64,000 nt of DNA from Malachius bipustulatus. Its lineage: Eukaryota; Arthropoda; Insecta; Coleoptera; Melyridae. Positions 11,178 to 22,204 of the stretch are shown one piece after another. Position numbers and translations under genes: made by a program. Within the stretch, counting starts at the first letter, position 1. Each line of letters begins with the position of its first letter. Below the pieces are notes generated by a model. The model was not told where the DNA came from. It searched no databases and worked only from the letters and a program-made list of their open reading frames with translations. The stretch spans positions 34,941,579 through 35,005,578 of the forward strand of contig OU342638.1 of the NCBI GenBank assembly GCA_910589415.1, written 5' to 3'.

Positions 11178-13888
11178 TGGAGCCTTCCTCCCCCTCGCTT
11201 ACTCCCACTCAAAAAGTTGAATAATAAAAAATAATTCACTTACCTTAACCCCGAAAAGGAGGTGGCTATTGACAGATCTCAATGTGACCAGGCAAATTTG
11301 TAACATTAGCCACATTGGCCTGTCGAGTAGGACATATCAAATTTCGAATGCCCCACCCAAATATTCTAAATGTCGAAAGAAAATAAATTTTAAATTTTGA
11401 AAAGTGATCGTCTAAAATTTCAAAGTATCAAACCAAAACCAAACTTAAACAAAAGATTCGTTGTGATTATCCAGCCCGGGACAGATAAATGTGGCCTTCC
11501 TCTGGAAAATCCAGCATTCACCGAACCAGACTGGACCCGTAGTAACTCCTAACAATTTTAAAAACAATAACCAAAAATTAATAAACCTCACCAAAATATA
11601 CCAGGATATATCGCCTTATTCTTGATGTTACTCTACTGATTGAATAAATAATTTAAAAGAACATGAGGAGGGTTGATTCTTAAAACTCTAAAATTGTTGA
11701 ATTTTAATACAAAGATTTATTAAAATCAATTTCATCATCAGTACAATAGACTGGCAATCACCAATAGATCTTACATATAAACAATCAATTTAATAATTAA
11801 AATCAGTAATCCTGACTCAAATATTCAAACATAAATATTACCTTATTACCAATGATATCAAACTTACATGATTAAAATTCAAGATAGGTACCTATATCAT
11901 TTCAATAGTTCAGATAAAAATTTCCAAAGCTCAAATTCTATTAAACAATTTCTAAACTATAACACATAGGTATGATTCTGAATAGAACTCCGAGTTAAAT
12001 CAGAAGTTAGTTCTCAAAAATCTAAATTTATCTTAAGCAAAAGTTTCAATATAAAAACAGGTATCTACCTACAAAATCTGAAATTCAAAATTTAATTTAG
12101 AAAATGATCATCTCTAACTCGAAATCCTAAACACATACGATAAATTTAATAAATTATTTTTACACATAACCATTACATTAGTCACTTGTTGACCACAATA
12201 AAAGTTCATAACATATTATCAAAAATCAAATTCACTTAAAAAGTCATAGGTGATGAAATCAATTAAACACTGTACTTGAATTTATTTAATTTTCTTGATT
12301 ATCGGAAAATAGCAAAAGTTTATTCACTCATAAAGACATACCTTATTATTCAAAACTCCATCTCAAAACTGACGAACTAAGGTTCCTCTAACCTAATTAA
12401 GCGCGATGATCAAAGCATAGGCCGGCATGGTTACTGGAACTGCCTTTGTGCTGGTGTTAGCACCCCTTTGGTTGGTGCTCCAGGTACCGGATGAGCTGGA
12501 CTGCTCTCCCTGCTACCTTGTGACGACCAAATATCAAAGTGCTAGGACCTCTGCCTGATGAAACCTTCCATGTCTCCAAACTAAACTCCACCACTCTTCT
12601 TTATTTTTCCAAGCTTCCACAAATATCACCTTTCACACAGGCTAGTGTACCTACCTAGGTAGGTACCTACATAAGCCTCCACATGATCGAATCTTTATGT
12701 AAACTTTCGTGTAAATTAGAAAATTGAAAGTTGGAACTCAAAACTCAGAAACTAGAAGTTCGAAATTAACATTCAGGAATCAAAAGTTAAAACTTAGAAA
12801 TTCAAAGATCGAAATCAAAAACTGGAAATCGGAAATTAGTAGTTAAAAATCAAAACTGGAAGTCGGGACCTAACATTCTAGAACTTGAAACTCAAAAGTA
12901 AATCAAAACTAAAGTTCAAAACTACGTTCAAACCCACGTCCAAGACTACGTCCAAGACTACGTCCAAGACTACGTCCCTTGTCTGTAAAGACAAGAAAGC
13001 GAACATTAGTTATAATGACCAAAATTAAATTCCAAAAGATTACTCACGTAAGACTGCATCTTTCACGGAAACACTTCACCATAATAATATCTATATACTC
13101 ACACAAGGGACTAATACTAATTTACGAACTTGTAGGCAGGCTACATGATCTCCCGAATTAAGACCCAAAAATGAACCTAACGCGTCCTCTTACTCTTACT
13201 TATAGTTTTTCTGGGGTGACGCCACTCATGCGCCCCAACCATCGTCTAATCGAAAATGTTGACCCACTTTCCACTCCAAATCTCATCATCGACAGTATGC
13301 AACACTTAAAACTCGCACGCGACGGTGTCGGCTCTTTCGCCTTATATGTCGGCACACTCTCGACAGTACGACCAACCTCTCTAGTTTTCCCTCTATTCAA
13401 ACTTAAATTTCACAATCGTGAATCCGCATATCTCCGAGGCTTGTCGTGTCTTGGAACGAAACGCAAGTTGTTTATGTTTTTTTATGGGTCCCCTCAACTA
13501 TCTTTTACTGTTTTTTTAACCCACACCCAAAGAAATAATCTTTTAGGTTTTATCTGGATAACTAATCAGAAATCTAGAGTAGCAAGATGAGAGTGGTCTC
13601 GTTAGACGCGGAAAATTAATTCGCATAAGATGATATACTTTTCAAACTCTGAAAACCCAGAACCGGGACAGAAAATCGACCAGACATGTTTTCTACGTCT
13701 TACTCAAATAACAAAAGCAAGAATTTCTTAATAGCTGCCAGGTGTTCGTTCGTGATCTTTGCCTAATACAGCCTCTTACATCAGCGAAAATATACAGTCA
13801 ATCATAACTTTTCTGAACTTTATAAAAATATTCTAAATCGAGAATCAAAATTTTGAAAAAGAAAACGTAGCGTGCAAGGCACGCTGCA
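11178..13888 (-). mobile_element. Element A 5' LTR (complete, 2711 bp)
   Basis: Complete LTR on the promoter side of the minus-strand element. On the plus strand it runs from TGGAGCC at 11178 to GCTGCA at 13888, so it begins TG and ends CA. The inner edge is set by the adjacent primer-binding site and the outer edge by the end of identity with the copy at 1-2281. A 2.7-kb LTR is far longer than the few hundred bases typical of insect Gypsy elements. The bases just outside (13889 on) are RT-coding sequence of element B, so the element inserted there. The target duplication cannot be seen because the left flank is outside the window. Confidence 0.88.
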
Positions 13889-14750
13889 CTATCGATGATA
13901 AATATCTTGAACCAGCTACCTTGTCAATAATGTTTTCAACCCTCGGAAGTGGGTAAGAATCTTTTACAGTAAGTTCATTTAATTTGCGACCGTCAAAACA
14001 CATGCGGTATGTGCCATCTGACTTAGGTACCATCAATACTGGTGATGACCAAGCAGAGTTGCTCGGTTCTATAATTCCATCTTTTAACATAGAATCAATT
14101 TCTTCTCTCAGAAAACGAGTTATAGCAGGAGATAGTGGATACTGTCTCTGCTTGACTGGACGGGCTTCTCCAGTATCGATAAAATGCTCAATCATATTCG
14201 TCTTACCGGGGGTCTTTGATGCTAACAACTCAAATCTTCTAATTACTTCACTTAAGACTACTGTTTGTTCCGTCGAAAGTTCTTCCAACACTGCTTGAGG
14301 ATTTGTAGTAGTCTTGGAGACTTCATCAATTTCGAACGACCACTTCCTAAAATCTAATTGAATGTTTACCTTTTTACAGAAATCAGATCCCAAAATGACT
14401 GAATGTGAGATTGATGGAATAATCGTGAATTCAACGTTGAACTCTCTGTCCTCAAAAACAATTGGTAATATGACTGTACCAACAACCTCTTGAGACTGTC
14501 CATCGGCCACAGTTACTCTATGAACCTTCTCTTTTGAAATCACTTTTGGATCTAATCTTTCCCAAATAGGGTTCATTCCTTTACCTAAAATACATAAATT
14601 AGCACCAGTATCCAACAGAGCTAGAACTTGCCAACCGTCAATATTTACTGAAACAAATGGACGATTGTCATTCTTCCTTGTCTTAAAAACTGGATTAATT
14701 TGTGATGGTCCACTTAAGGAAAAAGAACGAGTGGCATCACTAGAACTCAA
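13889..14750 (-). pseudogene. Element B Pol, 5' part, interrupted by element A
   Basis: N-terminal Pol of a second Gypsy element: protease with LLDTGANL and the first part of reverse transcriptase up to the RYLSSI motif. There the reading frame runs straight into the LTR of element A (the open frame continues to 13845 only by chance). The catalytic YLDD, RNase H and integrase should lie left of the window, beyond the other LTR of A. It opens at a TTG, is 17 bases past the gag stop, and is in the -1 frame relative to gag, the same arrangement as element A. Closely similar to the corresponding part of A but clearly a different family member. Confidence 0.93.
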
Positions 14751-14767
14751 AACAACATGGTCTAACG

Positions 14768-16483
14768 CTATTCCTCCTTGGAAATGGTGTTTGGCCTTTG
14801 GAATGGGCGGCTTTGCGGCTCGAGGGAAAACGCACCCTGAGAATCCCTCGGGCTGTCGTTTTTTGGAAAACTTTCATTACTAGAGGACATAAGCAAACGC
14901 GGACCACACCTGGGGCAAGTATTCCTTGTAACCTCAGGATATCTACAAGAATAACAATAAACTCTCCTTGGTTTTAAACAAGAAATGGCCATATGACCTA
15001 GCTGTCCGCAATTATAGCAGGTTCGACTCATATTTGGAAAGTTAACTGGTGGTTCACTCCTAACTAATGATCTACTAGGCACCGCCTGAGTTTCTGGTCT
15101 TCTATTAAAATGTACAGGAGCTGCTTCAATCCTCCTTGATGGTTTAGGTCTGGACTCAACAACAGGTGTCAGAAATGAATTTCTTTCAATCTGTCGACAT
15201 AATGTTTCCAAATGCTCGTACGTATAAATATCAACTAGACATAGTCTGGCATTCAACTCTAGCAGTAAGTTCCGCCTGACTATTTTCAATTGTTCCCCAA
15301 TTGGGACTGGTACAATCAAATGAGAAAACTTCATTCTCAGCTTGGAGATATAGTTAATCACACTTTCCTCAGTTCTTTGCTTAAGAGATTTAACCTCTAA
15401 CAACAGTTCCTCGTCGTAATTAGGAGGAATATATGTTGTCCTAATACGACACTCTAAATCCTGCCAAGAGTTCAGCTGATCTCTTATACCTCTATACCAA
15501 GACAAAGCAGGTTCCTTAAACAAATCCACAGCACAACTGTATACTTCCTCCAAAGAAACTCCTCTCGCAACACTAAGTTCATTCACCCTCTCCAAAAACT
15601 TAACAATTTCTATCCCCTTCTCTCTTCCTGAAAATTGTATACCCCACTTATACACAGGGACATAAGTTCTATTTGGTATCACCGACTGTGAAATTGGCTT
15701 GGATACCAAAGGGGTAACAATTTGGTCAATAAAAGGATTCGATTCATTCAAAGTCTCATCCACCAGTTGTACTTGTCGTGAAACTGACGACATATGATCT
15801 TCATCTTGTAAAAACGGATTGGTAGAAGAAAAAGAGAATGGGTTATTAGGAACACTAACTAGTGAAGAACATGCTGATACTTTACTCAATGCCGAAGGAG
15901 GGCTTATTGCACTAATGGAAAGCTCACTTACTGACTTACATGGAAAATAAGAAATCTCAGACATAGTGCTGGTGGTTGGCATCTCTAATCTATCTCCAGG
16001 ATTAGATACCTCCATTTGAGACTTACTCAATTCTTTTCCTTGGCAGGTTTGGTTTGACAAGGATGAACGTTGAGCAATCTTAACTTCTAACTCACCTTTC
16101 AACAAAGTCAAATCACTTAATAATTCTGCCTTCAGGGATTCCTGATCTTCAGAAACAACTCTCAATCGTCTTATCCTTCCCTCTAAATGTACTATTCTGG
16201 ATCGTATTCGACGTTCTAAATGTGAAGAAGTTTCTATAATTTGTGAGTTCTGCACTACCTCGAACAAATCAACTAGAGATTCCGATGCCAAGTCAAAATC
16301 TTCTTGAAATTCTAAAGGAGAAACGGTTACACCAACAGGAATCTGTTTCAGTAAGGATCTCAATTGAGCACGTCTAATATTGCAGTTATTCCTCGGAGTT
16401 TGTCCTCTTATTAAAATCTCATACTTAACCTCATTAACTTTGAGGTCCATCACCTCAAAGGAGAACGCACATAAATTAGTCAT
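14768..16483 (-). CDS. Element B Gag (zinc-knuckle nucleocapsid)
   Basis: Intact 571-residue Gag starting at ATG 16483. The N-terminus has the same DLKVNEVKYEIL-type segment as element A. The capsid-like middle shares blocks such as FKEPALSWYR and YIPPNYDEELL with A. The C-terminal knuckle is C-YN-C-GQLG-H-MAIS-C followed by a second Cys cluster. It is no longer followed by a complete pol because element A is inserted downstream, so the copy cannot move on its own. The intact frame suggests that the disruption is recent or that the copy is young. Confidence 0.92.
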   Translation of the reverse strand: MTNLCAFSFEVMDLKVNEVKYEILIRGQTPRNNCNIRRAQLRSLLKQIPVGVTVSPLEFQEDFDLASESLVDLFEVVQNSQIIETSSHLERRIRSRIVHLEGRIRRLRVVSEDQESLKAELLSDLTLLKGELEVKIAQRSSLSNQTCQGKELSKSQMEVSNPGDRLEMPTTSTMSEISYFPCKSVSELSISAISPPSALSKVSACSSLVSVPNNPFSFSSTNPFLQDEDHMSSVSRQVQLVDETLNESNPFIDQIVTPLVSKPISQSVIPNRTYVPVYKWGIQFSGREKGIEIVKFLERVNELSVARGVSLEEVYSCAVDLFKEPALSWYRGIRDQLNSWQDLECRIRTTYIPPNYDEELLLEVKSLKQRTEESVINYISKLRMKFSHLIVPVPIGEQLKIVRRNLLLELNARLCLVDIYTYEHLETLCRQIERNSFLTPVVESRPKPSRRIEAAPVHFNRRPETQAVPSRSLVRSEPPVNFPNMSRTCYNCGQLGHMAISCLKPRRVYCYSCRYPEVTRNTCPRCGPRLLMSSSNESFPKNDSPRDSQGAFSLEPQSRPFQRPNTISKEE

Positions 16484-16735
16484 CTTAGCCTTTGAATCTA
16501 TGGTTGCCGATTAATTCACAATAAAACTCTAAATTTCCTAGTAACAGTTTCAATTAACACCAAGAACCTACACTAAACGGGACACTACTAAGGTCACACA
16601 CTTCTATAGGTACACTAGCAAAAGAAAACTTTCATCTAATAAATCTAAATTCCAAAACTTTCCCAGGAGACTAACACACCAAAACAGAAAACCACACAAA
16701 AGCAAAAAGCCTTACAAAGACTTTTAAATAATTCG
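16484..16735 (-). other. Element B 5' leader
   Basis: Untranslated region between the primer-binding site and gag of element B, about 250 bp. It is roughly half the length of the leader in A. No internal feature recognised. Confidence 0.6.
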
Positions 16736-16756
16736 ATCCTGGTCACTACGGCACCA
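16736..16756 (-). other. Primer-binding site of element B, altered tRNA-His type
   Basis: The minus strand reads TGGTGCCGTAGTGACCAGGAT. It equals the element A site with three extra bases (TAG) after TGGTGCCG. The first eight bases still pair with the tRNA-His 3' end and the rest pairs after the bulge. Either the insertion is a mutation in this copy or the family uses a different primer. Confidence 0.65.
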
Positions 16757-16761
16757 AAATT

Positions 16762-18304
16762 TGTCGCCCTCTCCGTCCTAAATACTTATAACAAAATTCG
16801 GAGAGCACGTACAATCTTCTACTCTCACGTCACCTCTGCAGATTAACAACAATATCGGGTGATCATGCAGTAGGTCGCTTCCGATCTTATAAAATTTATA
16901 AAGACCAGTGCGGTTGATGTTCTTATGTCAGAAAAATTATCTAAAAACTTTATAGAACCGTAACAGTGTCAATTCTCCCCCCCCTACGTTGTGATTATTT
17001 AAAAAAAAAGAAGAAGACACTTCATCACCATAAAAACTCAAATAAAAAAAATAAGAAGATTATTAACAGGAATTGTATTAAAAATAGACACAAAGCATTA
17101 AATAAATACTTCAATTCAAATGAAAACTGCAATAAAATTAACCCTAAGTCCCCAACAAAGCAAAGCAGATCGTAAATAAAATATCCAAAATAAGTTTCAA
17201 TCTGAATTAAATTATAAAGTATTCTCAATTATAAACATCACTTTTCAAAAAATAGAATGTTAATTCAACTGAAGTTGTAGTCAAATAAATTCATTTAAAT
17301 ATTATAAAAAGATAAAGAAATTCTAAAAAGTACAAACTGAGTTAACTTTTCAATTACTTAACTAAAATTTGGCTTTCTACCTTGATAGATCTATCCAGTG
17401 TACATTACGCCTCAGTTTGGGTTTAAATCCCAACAGAATAAATTATTATAAACTATTAATGATTATTATAAAAAAAAACTATTATTTTACATTTAAACTT
17501 CGGATTACAACTCCAAAATACACAAAGTAGAGACTCAGTCGAAAATAATAATAATTACTAAGAATGGAGCCGTTCTACGTACATGGAACTGATGAATTCT
17601 TCTTATCAAGTTTTTTACTCAAAAAGGAAAGTTCAGTACCTTATCTCTGCTGACTTAAACCTTCTATCTGCTATCGTTATCGTGATCACCTCCCTGCTTC
17701 ACTGAGATCCATTTTTGAGTTTTAAAACAATCCAACCAAAAACAATCCAACCAAAAATCCAAACTCTCCAACAGACTCGTTGTCAGGAGTCAGTATAAAT
17801 AATAGGTAAACTCCAAGAAGTAAAAGTAAAAAATAAAACCCTATAATGCATAAAAATGCCACTATTAATTTAGTACTCAGACATTAAGAAATAGCTCACC
17901 AAAATGCTTAGTTCCGCTTAATCCATGAAATGAAATTTTAGGAAGGTTTGTATTCAATCCTCTTCTGGGAACATTCAAATAAACACTTTGGGTTTTTCAG
18001 TCCAAAATTACAGTTTTTAATTATGATTTTTTTTTAAAGACTCTTTTCTGACAAGTCCCTCAACTAACTTTTTTGTTTTTCTATCAATAAACTTTGATTT
18101 TCTTTTATTCCCAAATGATTCCTGATTGCTTCCATTTGAAATTTTTATATTCAAACAATTAAATTGCGTCAATCAAGGAAATGTAAAAAATAGAAATGTC
18201 ACTTCCTTCTGACAATCCACAATAATATTCAGATTTCATTATTGCGGCATAAACGATAAAATCCTCTACTTCTAAACAGCCCAGAAGAATATTGGGACGC
18301 TACA
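16762..18304 (-). mobile_element. Probable element B 5' LTR
   Basis: The inner edge (TGTCGCC at 16762 on the plus strand) follows the primer-binding site by five bases. The outer edge is proposed at 18304 because the minus strand there reads TGTAGCGTCCC, which resembles the TGCAGCGTGCC start of the element A LTR and gives TG...CA ends. That makes an LTR of about 1.5 kb. The partner copy is outside the window, so the outer edge is an inference. The short ORFs inside (near 16966-17228) are AT-rich noise. Confidence 0.5.
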
Positions 18305-18891
18305 GACTAGTCCATGAGATTGCTCATATCTTTTTTATTTTCAGGAATAAATAAATAATTCTTTGTAGGCTTGCATAAGTCGGCAACGGCTATCCATGTA
18401 ACGTTTAAAAAGTTTTCACGGCCAGCTAAATCCCAGAGTTTTCATTGTCAACTTTTGTTTTTCTTATAGCCGCCATTGTTTTTTTTATGTTGTTTGGTAC
18501 AAAAAAATCATGAAAATCAAAATTCAATAAAATTAAAAAAATTTGTAAAAATTTCATTTTATTTATTTCGAAAAAAAATTAAAGATTTTTCCATAATAGA
18601 TCTAGCACAAAGAAAAACACAAGCGAGAAGGATGGGAAGCAATATAATTTGACATTTATTTTATGAACAACCTCGCCGCAATTAATACTTTAATTAAAAA
18701 TAAAACCACATGACGTCATTGCGCAGTAGTTGACCAAAATAGAAAACGCTATCGTCATACCGTGTATATGTGTATCGTGGCTCAAAGTAAAATTAACAAA
18801 ATTATAAAAAATGTATTGTAGACTCGCTACTTGTTATAGTTGCTATTCTTTTTTATTATAAAAAAAAAACAAAACAAGTCAGATGTATGAA
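18305..18891. other. Intergenic spacer before the zinc-finger cluster
   Basis: AT-rich, no ORF. It includes a TGACGTCA octamer followed by TGCGCAG at 18711-18726, one of seven such octamers in the window. The first bases shared with the later duplicates start at 18892. Confidence 0.6.
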
Positions 18892-21204
18892 ATAACGACA
18901 ATAACATTGACATATAGCAGCTTGTCACATGTCAATACAATGAAACGTCATTTTACAACCTTAACCTACAAGCAATCAAGCCAAGAAGCAAATCAAAATA
19001 AATAATCAAAAAGTTCCAGGAACAACGCTGCTTGGCTGCTTACAATAATTAAATTGCTTACACACCTAGTAAAACTATTATAAAGTTGTGTGTGATCTAT
19101 TGAGATAATCAACAGTTTATCCTACTCTAAAATAACGTAATATTAATAATAAAATAACTGGGAACTGGACTAGACAATATCGTCCCCTTCAATATCAGCA
19201 GGTGGAGAAAATGATCAAAACGGAAGCCTCGGATGAGGATGATCAGTTTATGGAGTCCGAGGAGGAGCAGGACTTCTTGCTACTCAACTCGGCGAAGTTG
19301 AAGTGTGAAGATGAACAAAACGAGGACGCTGGTTGCGGGGAGGCACCTGTACCTATAAAACATGAACTCGAAGGCTCATCAACGTCGGCCTTGAAAGAAG
19401 AGATCGACATCGAAGACCACAAACCCGTCTGGGAACAGTTGACTGGGAGTCGTGGTAGCGTTGGAATTTCTAAGGATCGGTGTGAGTCTGTTCAAGAAAG
19501 TGGGGCAGTTCAGGCACGATCTACTGAAACCAAGAGCGGAGGAGAGTTGAACTATAATTGTGCGCATTGCGCGTATAAAACAAGTTATAGATCTAATTTT
19601 ATCAAACATTTTAAATGTAAACATTCCAAAGATACTGAAATGTACAGATGTGGAGAATGTTCATACGAAACAAAAGATAAACATAATTTGTCTATACATT
19701 ATAAACATAAACATTCAAAAGATGCAGATGTGTACAAATGCGAGGAATGTTCTTATGAGACGACATATAAAAGTAATTTGACTCAACATTATAAATATAA
19801 ACATTCCAAAGATTCAGAAGTGTACAAGTGTCAGGAATGTTCATTCATTTGAAGCAAAAAATAAAACTGCTTTGCCTCGACATTATAAATTCAAACATTC
19901 GAAAGATGCAGAAGTGTACAAGTGTCAGGAATGTTCTTTTCAAACAAAATATAAATCTGAATTGCCAAGACATTATAAACATAAACATTCAAAAGATGCA
20001 GATGTGTACAAGTGTCAGGAATGTTCTTTTCAAACAAAATATAAATCTGAATTGCCAAGACATTATAAACATAAACATTCAAAAGATGCAGATGTGTACA
20101 AATGCGAGGAATGTTCTTATGAGACGATATATAAAAATCATTTCACTCAACATTATACACATAAACATTCAAAAGATGGAGATGTGTACAAATGCCAGGA
20201 ATGTTCTTATGAGACGACATATAAAAGTAATTTGACTCAACATTATAAATATAAACATTCCAAAGATTCAGAAGTGTACAAGTGTCAGGAATGTTCTTTT
20301 CAAACAAAATATAAATCTGAATTGCCAAGACATTATAAACATAAACATTCCAAAGATCCAGAAGTGTACAAGTGTCAGGAATGTTCTTTTCAAACAAAAT
20401 ATAAATCTGAATTGCCAAAACATTATAAACATAAACATTCAAAAGATCCAGAAGTGTACAAGTGTCAGGAATGTTCTTTTCAAACAAAATATAAAAGTTC
20501 TTTGACTCAACATTATCAAATTAAACATGATAAAGAAGCAAAAGTGTACAACTGTCAGGAATGTTCTTACAAAACAAAAAGTAAAGGTGAATTGACCAAA
20601 CATCATAAACATAAACATTCAAAAGATGCTCAAATGTACAACTGTCAGGAATGTGGTTACAAAACAAAATATAAACAGCATTTGACTCGACATTATAAAC
20701 GTAAACATTGCAAAGATGCAGTTGTGTACAATTGTGCTGAATGTCAGTATGAAACGATCAATAAAATGAACCTCATCCAACATTTGAAGTCCATTCACTC
20801 AACCAGAAGAAGCTAACGAGTACCAAGATACAATGAACGTTAATAGGAAAGGAGACACTGAAGTGTTTGTTTTCTTGTTCGAAACATTTTGTAGGTGAGA
20901 GAGAAAGAGGGAGATTGTAACTTGGATAGGTTGTAGTCTGAAACAAAAATCCAAAAACCAAACATGTACCGTTCATTGTTCATGTAATTTGTTTATTCAG
21001 TTAGATTTGTTACCTGCCCATCTATAGGTATACAGGATAGGGTGCCTGTTTTTAGAGAAAATCTATGGGAGCCTTCTAATTTGAAGAGATATGAAGTTGT
21101 TTAAATTGGGGCAAAGTTATGTAGTTAGCAAGATTTGTAGTTATGGAAAAAATCTAAGCTGTCATTATTAATTGTCAAAATAATTGAAAAAATTAGAAAT
21201 TTGC
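18892..21204 (+). repeat. Segmental duplicate unit U1
   Basis: The first of three related blocks carrying a zinc-finger gene with shared upstream and downstream DNA. The left edge matches U3 (29323) at ATAACGACAATAACATTG. The right edge is a break at about 21204 inside a transposon that continues in U2 and U3. Gene, 5' flank and 3' flank are all shared, so this is DNA-level duplication and not retrocopying. Confidence 0.85.
19211..20816 (+). pseudogene. C2H2 zinc-finger gene 1, frameshifted
   Basis: Same architecture as the gene at 22205: an acidic N-terminus starting at ATG 19211 (an in-frame GTG lies at 19202), then 14 C2H2 fingers in 30-residue units of C-x2-C-x12-H-x4-H. Finger 4 is broken. 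Near 19845-19853 the sequence reads TTCATTCA where the sister copies and the frame need one TTCA, a 4-bp tandem duplication. It brings a TGA at 19850, and the remaining ten-plus fingers continue in another frame from about 19856 to the stop at 20816. A truncated 3-finger protein could still be made. Finger 13 is present here and absent from copies 2 and 3. Alternatives are an assembly error or a segregating allele. Confidence 0.85.
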
Positions 21205-21935
21205 CAGTTCTGATGGAAGTTGTCTCGTCAAACATCAAAAGCTCTAATGAGGTCTCTCATTAGTATGAATTCAAAAGTGTTGCAAATGTGACGGCATTTT
21301 AATCATTTTATATTTATACCCTTAGGATAACAACTATACTTTTCCCAATGAGATAATCATCCTTCAAATCAACCTGTAAATTAATAAAAAACAATTAACC
21401 CATAGCAGGATATTCTTCCCTCAACGGTAGGTATAAATTACGTTTTGTTTTTCATGCTGGCGGGTACCTACTGTTCCACGAATTATTTTAAGTTCCGCCT
21501 CGAACTCCATTGTTTCAACATGGCCAGATTCTACAGCATTTTCACCTTTGGAAAATTCTTTGATTTCTTCGTAAAACAAACTGAGGATAAACTTGAAATT
21601 TTACGGGAACACCCAAATCAAACCACCCAATCGATAAATAAATACCGACACTCGACAGACGTACTATAAACTATAACTAAATAAGTACCTAACTGAACTG
21701 CCTAATTTTAACTAAACTAAAATATTCAGTATTCATTCACTAATAATGGCATCATTGGCATCACTATAATAATGACTTCAGTAATGGCTTCACTAATCAC
21801 TTCGATGTCAATGGCCGTCAAACTTCAGGAATCAGGAAAACACACGACAACTGACAACAATGACCACGCGAAGGGTTTGTTTGTATGGAACCAGAACCGC
21901 TTAGCCCCGCCCTGTGACGTCACACTGACGGCGTC
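21205..21935. other. Spacer between U1 and U2
   Basis: About 730 bp of unique AT-rich DNA with no convincing gene; a 74-codon ORF at 21445 has no recognisable feature. A TGACGTCA octamer lies at 21914-21921 just before the U2 edge. Confidence 0.55.
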
Positions 21936-22204
21936 TATACAATGAAACGTCATTTTACAACCTTAACCTACAAGCAATCAAGCCAAGCAAATCAAAAAGT
22001 TCCAGGAACACCGAACAACGCTGCTTGGCTTGGCTGCTTACAATAATTTAATTACATACCTAGTAAAACTATTATGAAGTTGTGTGTGATCTATTGAGAT
22101 AATCAACAGTTTATCCTACTCTCAAATAACATAATAATAAAATAACTGGGAACTGGACCAGGACTAGACAATATCGTCCCCTTCAATATCAGCAGGTGGA
22201 GAAA

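Noticed and set aside
13171..13590. 139-codon plus-strand ORF in the right LTR (twin of 1564-1983)
   Set aside because: Antisense to the retrotransposon, no domain, and open in both copies only because the LTRs are nearly identical.
20143..20487. Minus-strand ORFs across the finger arrays (also 30217-30585 and 19891-20082)
   Set aside because: Shadows of the 90-bp repeated coding units read on the opposite strand.
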